Below are positions 1-8,957 of a DNA stretch of 64,000 bases, piece after piece (the stretch's first letter is position 1; the number at the start of each line of letters is the position of its first letter). A program made the translations under genes and the position numbers. The DNA lies in contig NZ_CP012559.1 of NCBI RefSeq assembly GCF_000831645.3, positions 1,178,001 to 1,242,000 on the forward strand. The letters run 5' to 3'. The notes beneath the pieces are model-generated. The model was not told the DNA's origin. It saw only the letters and a program-made list of their open reading frames with translations, and searched no databases. Source of the DNA: Companilactobacillus heilongjiangensis. GTDB lineage: Bacteria > Bacillota > Bacilli > Lactobacillales > Lactobacillaceae.

Positions 1-1
1 A

Positions 2-448
2 CTTTACACACAAATTGCTCGTAGCCCTGACCGTGAAATGAAGGAACTTTTGAATAAGGACGAAGAGGGAACTGTCATTGCCATCAGAGATTCTGGTGCT
101 TTCGTCATGACAGAAAGTTACTACATGGCATTCATTTATGTCGATGAACAGTCACAACCACTTCATGTTGGTCAACATATTAAAGCTCGTGTAATTGGTT
201 CAAGTCACCGTCGTTTGAACCTTTCAATGAAGCCACGTGCTTATGAAGAAATCACACCTGATGCTCAAATGATTGTTGCCGTTTTGGAACACTCACGTGA
301 TAAGAAGATGCCTTATACTGACAAGAGTTCTCCTGATGATATTCAAGAATACTTTGGTATCAGCAAAGGTAGTTTTAAACGTGCCCTCGGTAACTTGATG
401 AAACAAAGAAAGATTGAACAAAAAGATGGCTACACGTATCTCAAATAG
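2..448 (+). CDS. cvfB: CvfB/YitL-type S1 RNA-binding protein, C-terminal part
   Basis: The reading frame is open from base 2, so the gene starts upstream of the window; the first ATG visible (38) is internal. What remains has an S1-like beta-barrel stretch (GTVIAIRDSGAFVM ... GQHIKARVIG) followed by a C-terminal winged-helix segment (DIQEYFGISKGSFKRALGNL). This is the S1-S1-S1-wH layout of CvfB (YitL in Bacillus), an RNA-binding regulator linked to virulence-factor expression in staphylococci. It sits 12 bases upstream of xerD and is probably cotranscribed with it. Function here is by family only. Confidence 0.85.
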   Translation, partial: LYTQIARSPDREMKELLNKDEEGTVIAIRDSGAFVMTESYYMAFIYVDEQSQPLHVGQHIKARVIGSSHRRLNLSMKPRAYEEITPDAQMIVAVLEHSRDKKMPYTDKSSPDDIQEYFGISKGSFKRALGNLMKQRKIEQKDGYTYLK

Positions 449-460
449 AGGTGATAATTT

Positions 461-1381
461 ATGAGTGATAAATTATCCATCAAGAATCAAGTTATGATTG
501 ACACAATTGCCGATTATGCACGGTATTTACGGTTGGACCGTGGTCTATCTAAGAATACAATTATTTCGTATCAAACTGATTTACTGGAATTTAGCAGTTT
601 TTTGGAAAAGAAACAGATGAAATTTTATCCTGAGGATCACTTTGTAGTGACCCAATTCTTCGCGGAACAGGATAAACAACAGAAATCAAAAACATCCCAA
701 ATGCGGATGTTTTCTTCGCTACGGAAGTTTTATCAGTGGATGGAAATTGTCGATAAAATTCAAGTCAATCCTTTGAACGAACTCGATGCTCCGAAAAAAG
801 GAACCCATTTACCAGTGGTTTTGTCGATGGAAGACGTTAATTCATTGATTGAATCACCTGATGTGTCAACGCCTTTGGGAGTTAGAGATCGGACAATTTT
901 TGAAGTGATGTACGCTACAGGATTGCGTGTTAGCGAATTAGTTAATTTGAGTATGGACGATTTACATTTGGATTTAGGTCTGATTAAAACGCTTGGTAAG
1001 GGAAATAAGGAACGACTTCTACCAATTGGCGATACTGCAATTACTTGGTTAAAGAAGTATTTTGCTGAGACCAGAGCAGAATTAGTCGCTAAATATGGTG
1101 CTCAAAAAGAAGTCTTCTTGAATTTCCGTGGTAAAAAGTTAACGCGTCAGTCGATTTGGCGGATGATTAAGAAGTATATTGCCCAAGTCGGGATAAAAAA
1201 GGATGTCACACCCCATACTTTGCGCCATTCATTCGCAACTAATTTGTTAGAAAATGGTGCCGATTTACGTGTGGTTCAGGAGTTATTGGGACATTCCGAT
1301 ATTTCTACGACCCAGATTTATACGCACATCAACAAGACACATATGAAACAAGTGTATAATGAATCATTTCCACGTGCTTAG
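461..1381 (+). CDS. xerD: Tyrosine recombinase XerD
   Basis: XerD acts with XerC at the dif site to resolve chromosome dimers. The 306-residue length is normal. An N-terminal SAM-like core-binding domain (about 17-105) precedes the catalytic domain, where the full set is visible: R156 (ATGLRVSEL), K180, H252 and R255 (PHTLRHSFA), H278 (LGHSDIS) and nucleophile Y287. GAGGTGATAATTT before the ATG gives a good ribosome binding site. Position directly before ribT-scpA-scpB matches the usual Firmicute order. A separate xerC lies at 32426, so this copy is called XerD by context. Confidence 0.93.
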   Translation: MSDKLSIKNQVMIDTIADYARYLRLDRGLSKNTIISYQTDLLEFSSFLEKKQMKFYPEDHFVVTQFFAEQDKQQKSKTSQMRMFSSLRKFYQWMEIVDKIQVNPLNELDAPKKGTHLPVVLSMEDVNSLIESPDVSTPLGVRDRTIFEVMYATGLRVSELVNLSMDDLHLDLGLIKTLGKGNKERLLPIGDTAITWLKKYFAETRAELVAKYGAQKEVFLNFRGKKLTRQSIWRMIKKYIAQVGIKKDVTPHTLRHSFATNLLENGADLRVVQELLGHSDISTTQIYTHINKTHMKQVYNESFPRA

Positions 1382-1391
1382 GAGGAGTTAA

Positions 1392-1778
1392 ATGCTTAGT
1401 AAGTATAGTGACGAGAATAAGAAAATTGCGATGGGATTTCTGTCATATATTGGTGATCTCAAAGATTTAGGCAATCTGGAACAAGAACTAAAATTGTATT
1501 CAGAGGACGAAAACCGCCAGCTTTATTTGTGGAAGAGCAATATTGATGACTATTCGGGAATCGTGGCCTTGTCATTTTCCGATAAAACAGTTTTTATCGA
1601 ATATATTTCTTTGAATCCATCGTATCGTTCGCAGAGCAATATTTTTAAAATCTTTGATGACGTTCAGCAGAAGTTTCCTAAGCAAGTGATTTTATCAAAT
1701 TTCAGCTTAAGTGATGAGTTAACGCAATGGCGTCAAAACAAAGAAAAACTTGAAAAAGATATGAAAGAAACAGATTAA
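1392..1778 (+). CDS. ribT: RibT-like GNAT-family protein
   Basis: 128-residue protein resembling RibT, a GNAT-fold putative acetyltransferase encoded near rib genes or before scpA in Bacilli. The central stretch IEYISLNPSYRSQSNIFKIFD is consistent with the beta4-alpha3 acetyl-CoA-binding region, but the R/Q-x-x-G-x-G/A loop is not classical. No substrate can be inferred. AGGAGG precedes the ATG by 5 bases. The stop overlaps the scpA start (TTAATG), so translation of the two is probably coupled. Confidence 0.65.
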   Translation: MLSKYSDENKKIAMGFLSYIGDLKDLGNLEQELKLYSEDENRQLYLWKSNIDDYSGIVALSFSDKTVFIEYISLNPSYRSQSNIFKIFDDVQQKFPKQVILSNFSLSDELTQWRQNKEKLEKDMKETD

Positions 1779-2503
1779 TGCAAAAATTAAATTTAGTCCT
1801 AACCGATTTTGAAGGCCCAATCGACTTGTTGTTGCATTTGATCAAAGAATCAAAAGTTGATATTTACGATATTCCGATTGCCCAAATTACGCAGCAATAT
1901 ATTGATTACTTGAAGAGTATGAAAGTTCTAGAGTTGGATGTTGCTGGCGACTATTTAGTGATGGCATCCACATTGATGTCAATCAAGAGCAAGATGCTAC
2001 TGCCACAAGCACCAGATGAAATTGATGACGACTTTGAAGCTGATGATCCGCGTGATGAGTTGGTTTCGCAACTGTTGACCTATCAGACTTACAAACGAGT
2101 TGCTGCGTATTTTGAAGAGAAAGAACAAGTCAGAAAGCAGCAATTTGATAAGGAAGTCAGTATTCCGACGAAGCAATTAGAACAGTTTTTGGAACCAGGG
2201 TCGATTGTGTTGAATGATTTGGCCTCAACTTATGCGGAATTGTTGCATGACCAAAAACGGCGTCAACCAGAGATTGAGACAATCGAAAATGAAACTCTGT
2301 CGATTGAAGATGCTACCAATAACATCATGACTGAATTAAAGACTGTTAAACGGACAACTTTTAAGGCATTGTTGAAGTTACATAACAGTGTAGAAGAAAT
2401 TGTCACTGATTTTATGGCTATTTTAGAATTAGCTAGCAAACAACTGGTTTCGATTGAACAGGCTGATTTTAAGAGTGAATTATTTATCGAATTGAGGAAT
2501 TAG
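1778..2503 (+). CDS. scpA: Segregation and condensation protein A (kleisin)
   Basis: ScpA is the kleisin subunit bridging SMC heads in the bacterial condensin complex with ScpB. The 241-residue length and the N-terminal signature (FEGPIDLLLHLIKESKVDIYDIPIAQIT) are typical. The middle is acidic (EIDDDFEADDPRDEL) and the C-terminus forms the winged helix that contacts SMC. Its ATG overlaps the stop of the ribT-like gene, and scpB follows after 2 bases. Confidence 0.95.
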   Translation: MQKLNLVLTDFEGPIDLLLHLIKESKVDIYDIPIAQITQQYIDYLKSMKVLELDVAGDYLVMASTLMSIKSKMLLPQAPDEIDDDFEADDPRDELVSQLLTYQTYKRVAAYFEEKEQVRKQQFDKEVSIPTKQLEQFLEPGSIVLNDLASTYAELLHDQKRRQPEIETIENETLSIEDATNNIMTELKTVKRTTFKALLKLHNSVEEIVTDFMAILELASKQLVSIEQADFKSELFIELRN

Positions 2504-2505
2504 AC

Positions 2506-3051
2506 GTGTATCAAGCAAAAATAATGGCACTGTTATTCGTTGCCGGTGACCAAGGAATCAAAGAAAAAGATTTAGCTGGGCTGTTGGAGATCGACAGTGC
2601 AGCCTTACGACAAAATATTGAAGAATTAAAAATTAAATTGATGACTGACGTTGATTCAGGCATTCAATTGGTTGATTACAATAATGTTTATAAATTAGTC
2701 ACGAAGAATGAATTTTCTGACCTTTTGACAAGATATTTTAAGGCAGGACTTGGAACAAAACTCAGTCAAGCAGCCTTGGAAATTTTGTCAATCATTGCTT
2801 ATCGCCAACCAATCACGCGTATTGAGATTGATGAAATTCGTGGCGTGCAGAGTTCAGGAAGTTTGAATACTTTGTTGATGAGAAAATTGATTAAGGAAAA
2901 TGGGAAAAAGAACGTTCCCGGACATCCTAATTTATACGTTGTGACCGATGAATTCTTCGATTATTTTGGCATTAAAAGTATCGATGAATTACCAAAAATA
3001 GAGAATTTTGAAGATATTACAAACACAGGAGATATTGATGGAGAAAATTAG
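2506..3051 (+). CDS. scpB: Segregation and condensation protein B
   Basis: ScpB dimerises and binds ScpA within SMC-ScpAB. Two winged-helix modules are visible; the second carries the conserved ALEILSIIAYRQPITRIEIDEIRG. The gene begins with GTG at 2506, two bases after the scpA stop, with GAGGAATTAGAC upstream as a weak ribosome binding site. At 181 residues it is of normal size. Its end overlaps the start of rluB by 14 bases. Confidence 0.95.
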   Translation: MYQAKIMALLFVAGDQGIKEKDLAGLLEIDSAALRQNIEELKIKLMTDVDSGIQLVDYNNVYKLVTKNEFSDLLTRYFKAGLGTKLSQAALEILSIIAYRQPITRIEIDEIRGVQSSGSLNTLLMRKLIKENGKKNVPGHPNLYVVTDEFFDYFGIKSIDELPKIENFEDITNTGDIDGEN

Positions 3052-3763
3052 ATTACAAAAATTTATGGCTGAAGCCGGAGTTGCCTCACGTCGTAAATCA
3101 GAAGAAATGATTGCTTCTGGTCACGTTAAAGTTAACAACAAAGTCGTGACTGAAATGGGTGTCAAAGTTGATGATCGCGATAAAATTGAAGTTGACGGGA
3201 TGCCTTTACAAGAAGAAAAGAAACGTTACATCTTAATGTACAAGCCCCGTGGTGTGATCACAGCCGTTAAAGATGACAAAGACCGTAAAGTAGTAACTGA
3301 CTTACTAGATGCAGACGTTCAAGAACGAGTTTACCCAATCGGTCGTTTGGATTACGATACCTCTGGCTTGTTATTACTAACAAATGACGGTGAATTTGCC
3401 AACCACTTGATGCACCCTCGTTACCACGTTGAAAAGACTTATATTGCTAAAATTGAAGGATTCTTAGCAACAGAAGATCTTAAAAAGTTGGAAAAAGGTA
3501 TCAAGTTAAAGGGCTATACAACATCAAAATCAAGAGTCAAAGTAATGTCTAAAGATAGTAAGAGAAACTCTTCGATCGTTAGAATTACAATTCACGAAGG
3601 TCATAACCACCAAGTTAAGAACATGTTTGATGCAGTTGGCCACAAAGTTGAAAAGCTATCACGTGAAAGTTACTCATTCTTGACACTAGAAGGATTAGTA
3701 TCAGGTAAATATCGTGATTTGACACGTCAAGAAGTTGCTGAATTAAAGAAGGAAGAAAGATAA
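3038..3763 (+). CDS. rluB: 23S rRNA pseudouridine synthase RluB family
   Basis: An S4 RNA-binding domain (about 1-60, IRLQKFMAEAGVASRRKSEE) precedes an RsuA/RluB catalytic domain. The catalytic Asp lies in GRLDYDTSGLLLLTNDG, and LMHPRYHVEKTY is also family-typical. The start at 3038 is chosen because CAGGAG lies 6 bases upstream and the S4 domain begins right after; an in-frame ATG-like start at 3008 lies inside scpB. B. subtilis RluB modifies 23S rRNA helix 89; that target is assumed here. Copy 1 of the large palindromic repeat begins almost at the stop codon. Confidence 0.92.
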   Translation: MEKIRLQKFMAEAGVASRRKSEEMIASGHVKVNNKVVTEMGVKVDDRDKIEVDGMPLQEEKKRYILMYKPRGVITAVKDDKDRKVVTDLLDADVQERVYPIGRLDYDTSGLLLLTNDGEFANHLMHPRYHVEKTYIAKIEGFLATEDLKKLEKGIKLKGYTTSKSRVKVMSKDSKRNSSIVRITIHEGHNHQVKNMFDAVGHKVEKLSRESYSFLTLEGLVSGKYRDLTRQEVAELKKEER

Positions 3764-3765
3764 TA

Positions 3766-3947
3766 GCCGTTTCCAGAGCTGAGAGCATTCATCTGTTGCG
3801 CGGAACGGTCCGAGCCAAAGAACGGTCTCGAACCTCGGTTGAAGCCTTACCACAGACCGGTAAGTCTCCAACACGCCCGGTGGTGTAATGGCTAAAGCCA
3901 TAACGCCACTTTCGCTGCTGATGAATACTCTCAGCTCTTCCAACTAG
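3766..3947. repeat. Large palindromic intergenic repeat, copy 1 (forward)
   Basis: One of six related elements in the window. The closing arms AGAGCTGAGAGCATTCATC (3775-3793) and GATGAATACTCTCAGCTCT (3920-3938) pair at 18 of 19 positions. The core shares the CGAGCCAAAGA / CGGTCTCGAACCTCGG block. It contains an internal hairpin GTTGAAGCCTTACC / GGTAAGTCTCCAAC and a GTGGTGT / ACGCCAC hairpin near its 3' side. It starts 2 bases after the rluB stop, and a T-run (3951-3957) follows the closing stem, so it may also end the rluB transcript. Confidence 0.85.
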
Positions 3948-4038
3948 TTTGTTTTTTATTAGGATTGGTAACTGTACGGTGTTTTAAATTAGTTGAGATA
4001 ATAGTAATATCAAATCTTCGACGTTAAATAAATTTTTA

Positions 4039-4086
4039 TTATCTAAATGGGCTGTATTCCGAAGTATTCAGGAATGCAGCCTATTT
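4039..4086. other. Inverted repeat between repeat copies 1 and 2
   Basis: GGCTGTATTCC and GGAATGCAGCC form an 11-bp stem (one G-U) around a 9-base loop, within an AT-rich spacer. There is no strong T-run on either side, so terminator function is uncertain. No gene is visible between 3764 and 4390. Confidence 0.5.
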
Positions 4087-4111
4087 AATTAAATCAGTTT
4101 TAAAAAATACA

Positions 4112-4292
4112 TTAGCCATCGGTTGTTAGAAAATTTACCTGCTGTGGAGGTGGCGTTAAGGCTTTAGCCTTTACACCACAGGGCGACTTTGGAGACTTGC
4201 CGAACCGTGGCAAGGCTTCAAAGCGAGGGACGAGACCTTGGCTCGGCCCGGTCCTCATAGCAGGTAAAATTTTCTAACAACCGATGGCGGCA
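4112..4292. repeat. Large palindromic intergenic repeat, copy 2 (reverse)
   Basis: Same family as 3766-3947, in the opposite orientation. The closing arms span 4115-4143 and 4259-4288 and pair over about 29 bp with a single bulge; their sequence (GCCATCGGTTGTTAG...) is unrelated to the arms of copy 1. The core, read on the minus strand, has CGAGCCAAGGTCTCG, then CTTTGAAGCCTTGCC / GGCAAGTCTCCAAAG and GTGGTGTAAAGGC / GCCTTAACGCCAC hairpins. It lies 100 bases upstream of the FMN riboswitch. Confidence 0.85.
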
Positions 4293-4390
4293 CCCCCGTA
4301 TGCAAATAGGTTATACAATCCATAAGCAAAGTTTAGTTGTATTTTAGTCGAAATCTGCTATATTAAGAGTATAAAATTTAATAAATTGGT

Positions 4391-4502
4391 TTTCAGGGCA
4401 GGGTGTGATTCCCGACCGGCGGTTATAGTCCGCGACCCAACGAAAGTTGGCCGAATTGGTTAGATTCCAATACCGATAGTTAAAGTCTAGATGGAAGAAA
4501 AC
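4391..4502 (+). ncRNA. FMN riboswitch (RFN element)
   Basis: The conserved RFN blocks appear in order: AGGGCAGGGTGTGATTCCC, GACCGGCGGTTATAGTCCGC, the GATTCCAATACCGATAGT block, and AAAGTCTAGATGGAAGA. The aptamer binds flavin mononucleotide. The following rho-independent hairpin and the ribU start imply that FMN shuts off synthesis of the riboflavin transporter. Confidence 0.95.
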
Positions 4503-4512
4503 AGATGATTAA

Positions 4513-4547
4513 GGTCTGTTTTGGTGTGCCCAAAACAGGCCTTTTTT
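4513..4547 (+). terminator. Expression-platform terminator of the FMN riboswitch
   Basis: GGTCTGTTTTGG / CCCAAAACAGGCC forms a 12-bp stem followed by TTTTTT. Placement between aptamer and ribU fits FMN-dependent transcription termination. Confidence 0.9.
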
Positions 4548-4579
4548 CTTTGGAAATCAATTGAGGAAGGTTGATTTTA

Positions 4580-5131
4580 ATGGGAAAGAGTACGTACAAA
4601 TTTCAAGCAGTTATTGGGGTATCAGTTTTTGCAGCATTGGGGACTATCTTGATGTTTTTCGAATTTCCAATTTTGATTTGGATGCCGTTTTTGAAGGTTG
4701 ATCTGAGTGATGTCGTCACTTTGATTGGAACCTTCGCATATGGACCTGTCGGTGGAATTATGATTGCTTTAATCAAGTCAATGGTTCACGTTATCGTTAC
4801 TGGTAGTGGTGTTGCAGGTTTGATTGGTAGTGGGGCAGCCTTTGTTGGCTCAGTCGCAATGTTGATTCCATTTAATTATTTTTGGAAGAAGGATCACCGC
4901 ACATCAGCTATTATCGCCGGAACAGTTTCAATGACGGTTATTATGTCAATTTTAAATTACGTAGTAATCATGCCATTGTATATGAACGTTGTCGGAATGA
5001 AATTGAATATGAGTTTGGCTCAATATGTAGCAACAGGAGTAATTCCATTCAATATTGTTAAAGCTTTGATCATTTCAGCGGCCGTTATGATCGTTTATCC
5101 ACGAATTAAAGGACATTTTGCTATTAAATAG
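4580..5131 (+). CDS. ribU: Riboflavin ECF transporter S component RibU
   Basis: RibU is the membrane substrate-binding subunit that captures riboflavin and works with the shared EcfA/A'/T module. The 183-residue protein has five to six hydrophobic segments and the conserved early region FEFPILIWMPFLKVDLSDVV. The ATG at 4580 is preferred over the in-frame TTG at 4571 because GAGGAAGG (4563-4570) is spaced 9 bases from it. Direct control by the upstream FMN riboswitch supports the assignment. Confidence 0.95.
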   Translation: MGKSTYKFQAVIGVSVFAALGTILMFFEFPILIWMPFLKVDLSDVVTLIGTFAYGPVGGIMIALIKSMVHVIVTGSGVAGLIGSGAAFVGSVAMLIPFNYFWKKDHRTSAIIAGTVSMTVIMSILNYVVIMPLYMNVVGMKLNMSLAQYVATGVIPFNIVKALIISAAVMIVYPRIKGHFAIK

Positions 5132-5213
5132 AGAAATTTTATAAATCTTTAAAGAAAAATTTTAAACTTTTATGATATGCTTTAAGGGATAGAAATTAGG
5201 AGGTTGGTTTTTA

Positions 5214-6371
5214 ATGGCCGATAATGATAAAAACAATATGTCTGGCGATTCACGTGTTCCTAAATCCACTGAAGGACTAGAAGGATCTGTCAGTCTTGAG
5301 GATTTGAAAAAATATCATCTAATTAAAGGTGATGGCGACACACCAACAAGTGATACTGTTTCCGATGCTCAAACTTCTAATGATGAGTCTTCTGAACAAC
5401 AACCAAGTGCAGCTGAAAATGCTCACGAGGAAAGTCCAATTGCAGAAGATCATCTTCAATCTGAAGAAAGCAATGATCATTTAAGTGAAGCAAAACAGGA
5501 CATTGAGCCTGATAATGCAAAAGATACTAATTTTGTACCTGTACCACCAGTCATGTCAACGTCATCAGAAAAAACTGAAGAGGCTAAGGATTCAGCCAAA
5601 GCTCAACCAGAGCAACCAGCTGATTCAAATGCCGAACCTGAAGCTGACGAAAAAGATGTCAAGCCTTGGGAAAAGAGTTTTGATTCTGATACCGACGATG
5701 ATGGACATGTTTCTCGTGCCGTTTCGAAAGAGAAGCAACGTGGTAATCATACATTAGTTGTTACTTTGGTGATTGCTTTAATCGTAATCATGTTCACACC
5801 AGTTGTGATCAATGCGGTTAAAGGTAGTGGTAGCAGTGATCTAGATAGTACTCAATCGACTAAGTCAGTTGAGAACAAGGATAAGGCTACTAAAGAAAAA
5901 GCTGCCGCTAAAAAGAAGGCTGCAGCTAAGAAAGCCGCTGCTAAGAAGAAGAAAGCTGAAGAAGATGCTAAAAAAGCCGCAGCTGCCAAAAAGGCTGCAG
6001 AAGCTAAGAAATCTACTACAACTGCTTCATCTAATAGCAACAAAGATACTAACAACAGTTCTTCAAACGCTGACAGTAATAGTAATGCTTCAGATAGCAC
6101 TGCTTCTGACAGTACTAACAACAGTCAAACATCAACGACTGATAATTCACAACAATCACAAAATAACCAACAAGCTTCAGATAGTACAAACAACAACAAT
6201 TCTTCAAATACATCAACTGACAACAGCGGTGCTGCTTCATATTACACTGTTAAAGCCGGTGATAACTGGTTTAGAATTGCATACAACAACAACCTAACAA
6301 CAGCTCAATTGAAGAGTATGAATGGTAATGTTGGTACATTAACACCTGGTACATCACTAAGAGTTAAATAA
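5214..6371 (+). CDS. Single-pass membrane protein with extracellular LysM domain
   Basis: 385 residues in four parts: an acidic N-terminal cytoplasmic region (1-175), one membrane helix (about 180-202, LVVTLVIALIVIMFTPVVI), an Ala/Lys-rich probable coiled coil (about 222-266), and a Ser/Asn/Thr-rich linker. A C-terminal LysM domain (343-385, YYTVKAGDNWFRIAYNNN) should bind peptidoglycan. No catalytic domain is present. LysM proteins of this shape are often found near cmk in lactobacilli. AGGAGG lies 10 bases before the ATG. It may link envelope to cytoplasm; that role is inference. Confidence 0.85.
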   Translation: MADNDKNNMSGDSRVPKSTEGLEGSVSLEDLKKYHLIKGDGDTPTSDTVSDAQTSNDESSEQQPSAAENAHEESPIAEDHLQSEESNDHLSEAKQDIEPDNAKDTNFVPVPPVMSTSSEKTEEAKDSAKAQPEQPADSNAEPEADEKDVKPWEKSFDSDTDDDGHVSRAVSKEKQRGNHTLVVTLVIALIVIMFTPVVINAVKGSGSSDLDSTQSTKSVENKDKATKEKAAAKKKAAAKKAAAKKKKAEEDAKKAAAAKKAAEAKKSTTTASSNSNKDTNNSSSNADSNSNASDSTASDSTNNSQTSTTDNSQQSQNNQQASDSTNNNNSSNTSTDNSGAASYYTVKAGDNWFRIAYNNNLTTAQLKSMNGNVGTLTPGTSLRVK

Positions 6372-6435
6372 TTTTAGTTTAAGTGTAGGGTCTCTGACAA
6401 TTTTGTCTGGGCCCTTTTATTAAGGAGAGAAATTA

Positions 6436-7095
6436 ATGCAAATTGCTATAGATGGTCCAGCTTCTGCTGGCAAAAGTACGATTGCCAAATTGATTGCTAA
6501 GAATTTAAATTTTGTTTATTGTGACACTGGCGCAATGTATCGCACAGTAACATTGCTTGCAAAAAAGCATAATGTGGGTTATGGTGATACTCTCAATATT
6601 TTAAAATTAATGTCAGAGCATAAAATTCATTTTCTGAATAAAGCAGACGGTCAACACGTCCTTTTAGATGATGAAGATGTTTCTGATGCAATTAGAACTG
6701 AGGAGATCACGAATAATGTCTCCCAAGTTTCTGCAATCAAAGAAGTTAGAACTGAATTAGTTGAAATGCAAAGAGATTTGGCAAATGATATTGATATTGT
6801 CATGGATGGTCGTGACATTGGGACAACAGTCTTGCCACACGCCGAAGTAAAAATCTTTTTAATTGCTAGTGTCGAAGTTCGAGCACAAAGACGTTTTAAA
6901 GAAAATATTGAACGTGGTATCGATACGCCTTTAAAAGAATTGCAAGATGAGATTGCTGCAAGAGATTATAAGGATTCACATCGTGAGATTTCACCATTGA
7001 AGAAAGCTAGCGATGCCATTGAAGTTGATACTTCAGATATGACCATCGAACAAGTTGTTGAACGAGTAACCGAGATAGTTAATGAACATAAGTAA
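6436..7095 (+). CDS. cmk: Cytidylate kinase
   Basis: Cmk phosphorylates CMP and dCMP to the diphosphates. The P-loop GPASAGKST (7-15), the CDTGAMYRTVTLLA substrate region and DGRDIGTTVLPHAEVKIFL are all diagnostic. The 219-residue length is normal. AAGGAGAG precedes the ATG, and der follows after 15 bases, the same pairing as in many Firmicutes. Confidence 0.96.
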   Translation: MQIAIDGPASAGKSTIAKLIAKNLNFVYCDTGAMYRTVTLLAKKHNVGYGDTLNILKLMSEHKIHFLNKADGQHVLLDDEDVSDAIRTEEITNNVSQVSAIKEVRTELVEMQRDLANDIDIVMDGRDIGTTVLPHAEVKIFLIASVEVRAQRRFKENIERGIDTPLKELQDEIAARDYKDSHREISPLKKASDAIEVDTSDMTIEQVVERVTEIVNEHK

Positions 7096-7110
7096 GTAGG
7101 GAGGCAAAAT

Positions 7111-8424
7111 ATGTCTGTTCCAGTAGTTGCGTTAGTAGGACGCCCCAATGTTGGGAAATCTACAATTTTCAATCGAATCATTAATGAAAGATTATCGATT
7201 GTTGAAGATACACCAGGTGTAACCCGTGACCGAATTTATTCACGTGCCAGTTGGTTGGGCAAAGAATTCCGTTTGATCGATACTGGTGGTATCGAGATGA
7301 GCGGTGAAAAGATGTCTGTTCAGATCAAGACTCAAGCAGAAATTGCGATTGATGAAGCTGATGTTATCGTCTTTATCACTAATGGTCAAAATGGTGTTAC
7401 TAAAGAAGATGAAGATGTTGCGAAGATTCTTTATCGGACCAATAAACCGGTTATTTTGGCTGTCAACAAGGCTGATAACCCTGAACAACGTCAAAACATT
7501 TATGACTTTTACGCTTTAGGCTTTGGTGATCCAAATCCTATCTCAGGTTCACAAGGTACCGGTTTAGGTGACCTTTTGGATTCTATCGTTAAGGCATTTC
7601 CAAATGACGATAAGAATGAAGAAGATGATACTGTTAAATTTAGTTTCATTGGTCGTCCTAATGTTGGTAAATCATCATTAGTTAATGCTATCTTAGGCGA
7701 TGAGCGTGTTATCGTTTCTGATATGCAGGGTACGACTCGTGATGCGATTGATACTAAGTATCATGATGAGAAACTTGATAAAGACTTTACAATGATTGAT
7801 ACTGCCGGTATCAGAAAACGTGGTAAAGTTTACGAAAATACTGAAAAGTACTCTGTCTTGCGTGCTTTGAGTGCGATTGACAAGTCAGATGTCGTCTGTG
7901 TTGTTCTAAATGCTGAAGAAGGTATTCGTGAACAAGACAAGCGTGTTGCTGGTTATGCTCATAATGCCGGTAAAGGTGTTATCATCGTCGTTAACAAATG
8001 GGATACTTTGAAAAAAGATACCAATACTATGAAGGACTTTGAAAACCAAATAAGAGTTGAGTTCCAATACTTAGCTTATGCTCCAATTCTCTTCACTTCT
8101 GCAACTAAAGGTCAACGTCTCGATAAGATCCCTGAACTTGTTTCAAGAGTTTACGATAACCGTGAACGTAGAATTCAATCAGCTATCTTGAACGACCTAT
8201 TGTTGCGTGCAACTTCAATTGCACCAACACCATTAGTTAATGGTAAGAGATTGAGAATTTATTACATGACTCAAGTAGCAGTCCAACCACCTACTTTTGT
8301 TGTTTTCGTTAATGAAACTGAATTGTTGCATTTCTCATACGAAAGATTCTTGAAGAACCAATTGAGAGATACTTTTGACTTTGAGGGAACACCAATTAAG
8401 ATTTTGCCACGTAAACGAAAATAG
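7111..8424 (+). CDS. der: Ribosome-associated GTPase Der (EngA)
   Basis: Der is an essential tandem GTPase for 50S assembly. Two G domains are clear: the first with GRPNVGKST (10-18), DTGG and NKAD, the second with GRPNVGKSS (181-189), DTAG and NKWD. A C-terminal KH-like domain ends in ILPRKRK. The 437-residue length is standard, and the ribosome binding site is GGGAGG. Confidence 0.97.
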   Translation: MSVPVVALVGRPNVGKSTIFNRIINERLSIVEDTPGVTRDRIYSRASWLGKEFRLIDTGGIEMSGEKMSVQIKTQAEIAIDEADVIVFITNGQNGVTKEDEDVAKILYRTNKPVILAVNKADNPEQRQNIYDFYALGFGDPNPISGSQGTGLGDLLDSIVKAFPNDDKNEEDDTVKFSFIGRPNVGKSSLVNAILGDERVIVSDMQGTTRDAIDTKYHDEKLDKDFTMIDTAGIRKRGKVYENTEKYSVLRALSAIDKSDVVCVVLNAEEGIREQDKRVAGYAHNAGKGVIIVVNKWDTLKKDTNTMKDFENQIRVEFQYLAYAPILFTSATKGQRLDKIPELVSRVYDNRERRIQSAILNDLLLRATSIAPTPLVNGKRLRIYYMTQVAVQPPTFVVFVNETELLHFSYERFLKNQLRDTFDFEGTPIKILPRKRK

Positions 8425-8504
8425 GCTAGAATGGCGGTATTTTATCCGTTTTTATAAATATATTTATATTTAAGAAGATTTATACTAAAAAAAACGGTAA
8501 ATGC

Positions 8505-8533
8505 TTGTCACAACGGCGTTGCTATGGTATTTT
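8505..8533 (+). promoter_or_regulatory. Probable sigma-A promoter of hup
   Basis: TTGTCA (8505-8510) and TATTTT (8528-8533) are separated by 17 bases upstream of the hup start. Fit to consensus is moderate. The preceding stretch (8440-8500) is AT-rich and holds no gene. Confidence 0.55.
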
Positions 8534-8610
8534 TGTAAATAGAATAATGAACGCATTAATAAAAGTTCATGTGTTCTAAAATTTTTACAATTTTTCGGAG
8601 GTATTCACAT

Positions 8611-8886
8611 ATGGCAAATAAAGCTGAACTTATTGATAGTGTAGCAAGTAAAACAGGTTTGACAAAGAAGGATGCAACTTCTGCTGTTGACGCTGTTTTC
8701 GAAACAATCCAAGAAAACTTATCAGAGGGTAACAAAGTTCAATTAATCGGCTTTGGTAACTTCGAAGTTCGTCAACGTGCTGCTCGTAAGGGTCGCAACC
8801 CACAAACTGGCGAAGAAATTAAGATTCCTGCAAGCAAGGTTCCAGCATTCAAACCTGGTAAAGCTTTGAAGGACTCAGTTAAATAG
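8611..8886 (+). CDS. hup: DNA-binding protein HU
   Basis: 91-residue nucleoid protein of the HU/IHF fold. The signature [21 protein letters not shown] forms the DNA-binding arm, and the C-terminal [12 protein letters not shown] is typical. The ATG at 8611 follows CGGAGG by 9 bases; an upstream in-frame start at 8569 would add a 14-residue extension foreign to HU. A strong terminator follows, so it is probably monocistronic. Confidence 0.97.
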   Translation: MANKAELIDSVASKTGLTKKDATSAVDAVFETIQENLSEGNKVQLIGFGNFEVRQRAARKGRNPQTGEEIKIPASKVPAFKPGKALKDSVK

Positions 8887-8904
8887 TTAAATATAACTAT
8901 CGAG

Positions 8905-8933
8905 AAGGGGCGGTCGGATGACCGTCTTTTTTT
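8905..8933 (+). terminator. Rho-independent terminator after hup
   Basis: GGCGGTC / GACCGTC around GGAT, followed by seven T. Confidence 0.88.
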
Positions 8934-8957
8934 ACGCAAAAAAATGGAGGTATTAAT

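Noticed and set aside
3743-3943. 66-residue minus-strand reading frame across repeat copy 1
   Set aside because: It lies wholly inside the palindromic element and reads its hairpins; no ribosome binding site and no protein-like pattern.
3766-3947. tRNA-like pieces in the repeats (GGTTCGAGACC, GGTGGTGTAATGGC)
   Set aside because: They resemble T-loop and D-arm sequences, but no cloverleaf with acceptor stem, anticodon arm and correct spacing can be drawn in any copy.
5852-6297. Long reading frames on both strands over the Ala/Lys and Ser/Asn-rich part of the LysM gene
   Set aside because: They arise from biased codon composition of the repeats in the real gene; highly skewed Leu/Lys or Ser/Ala content, no start signals.
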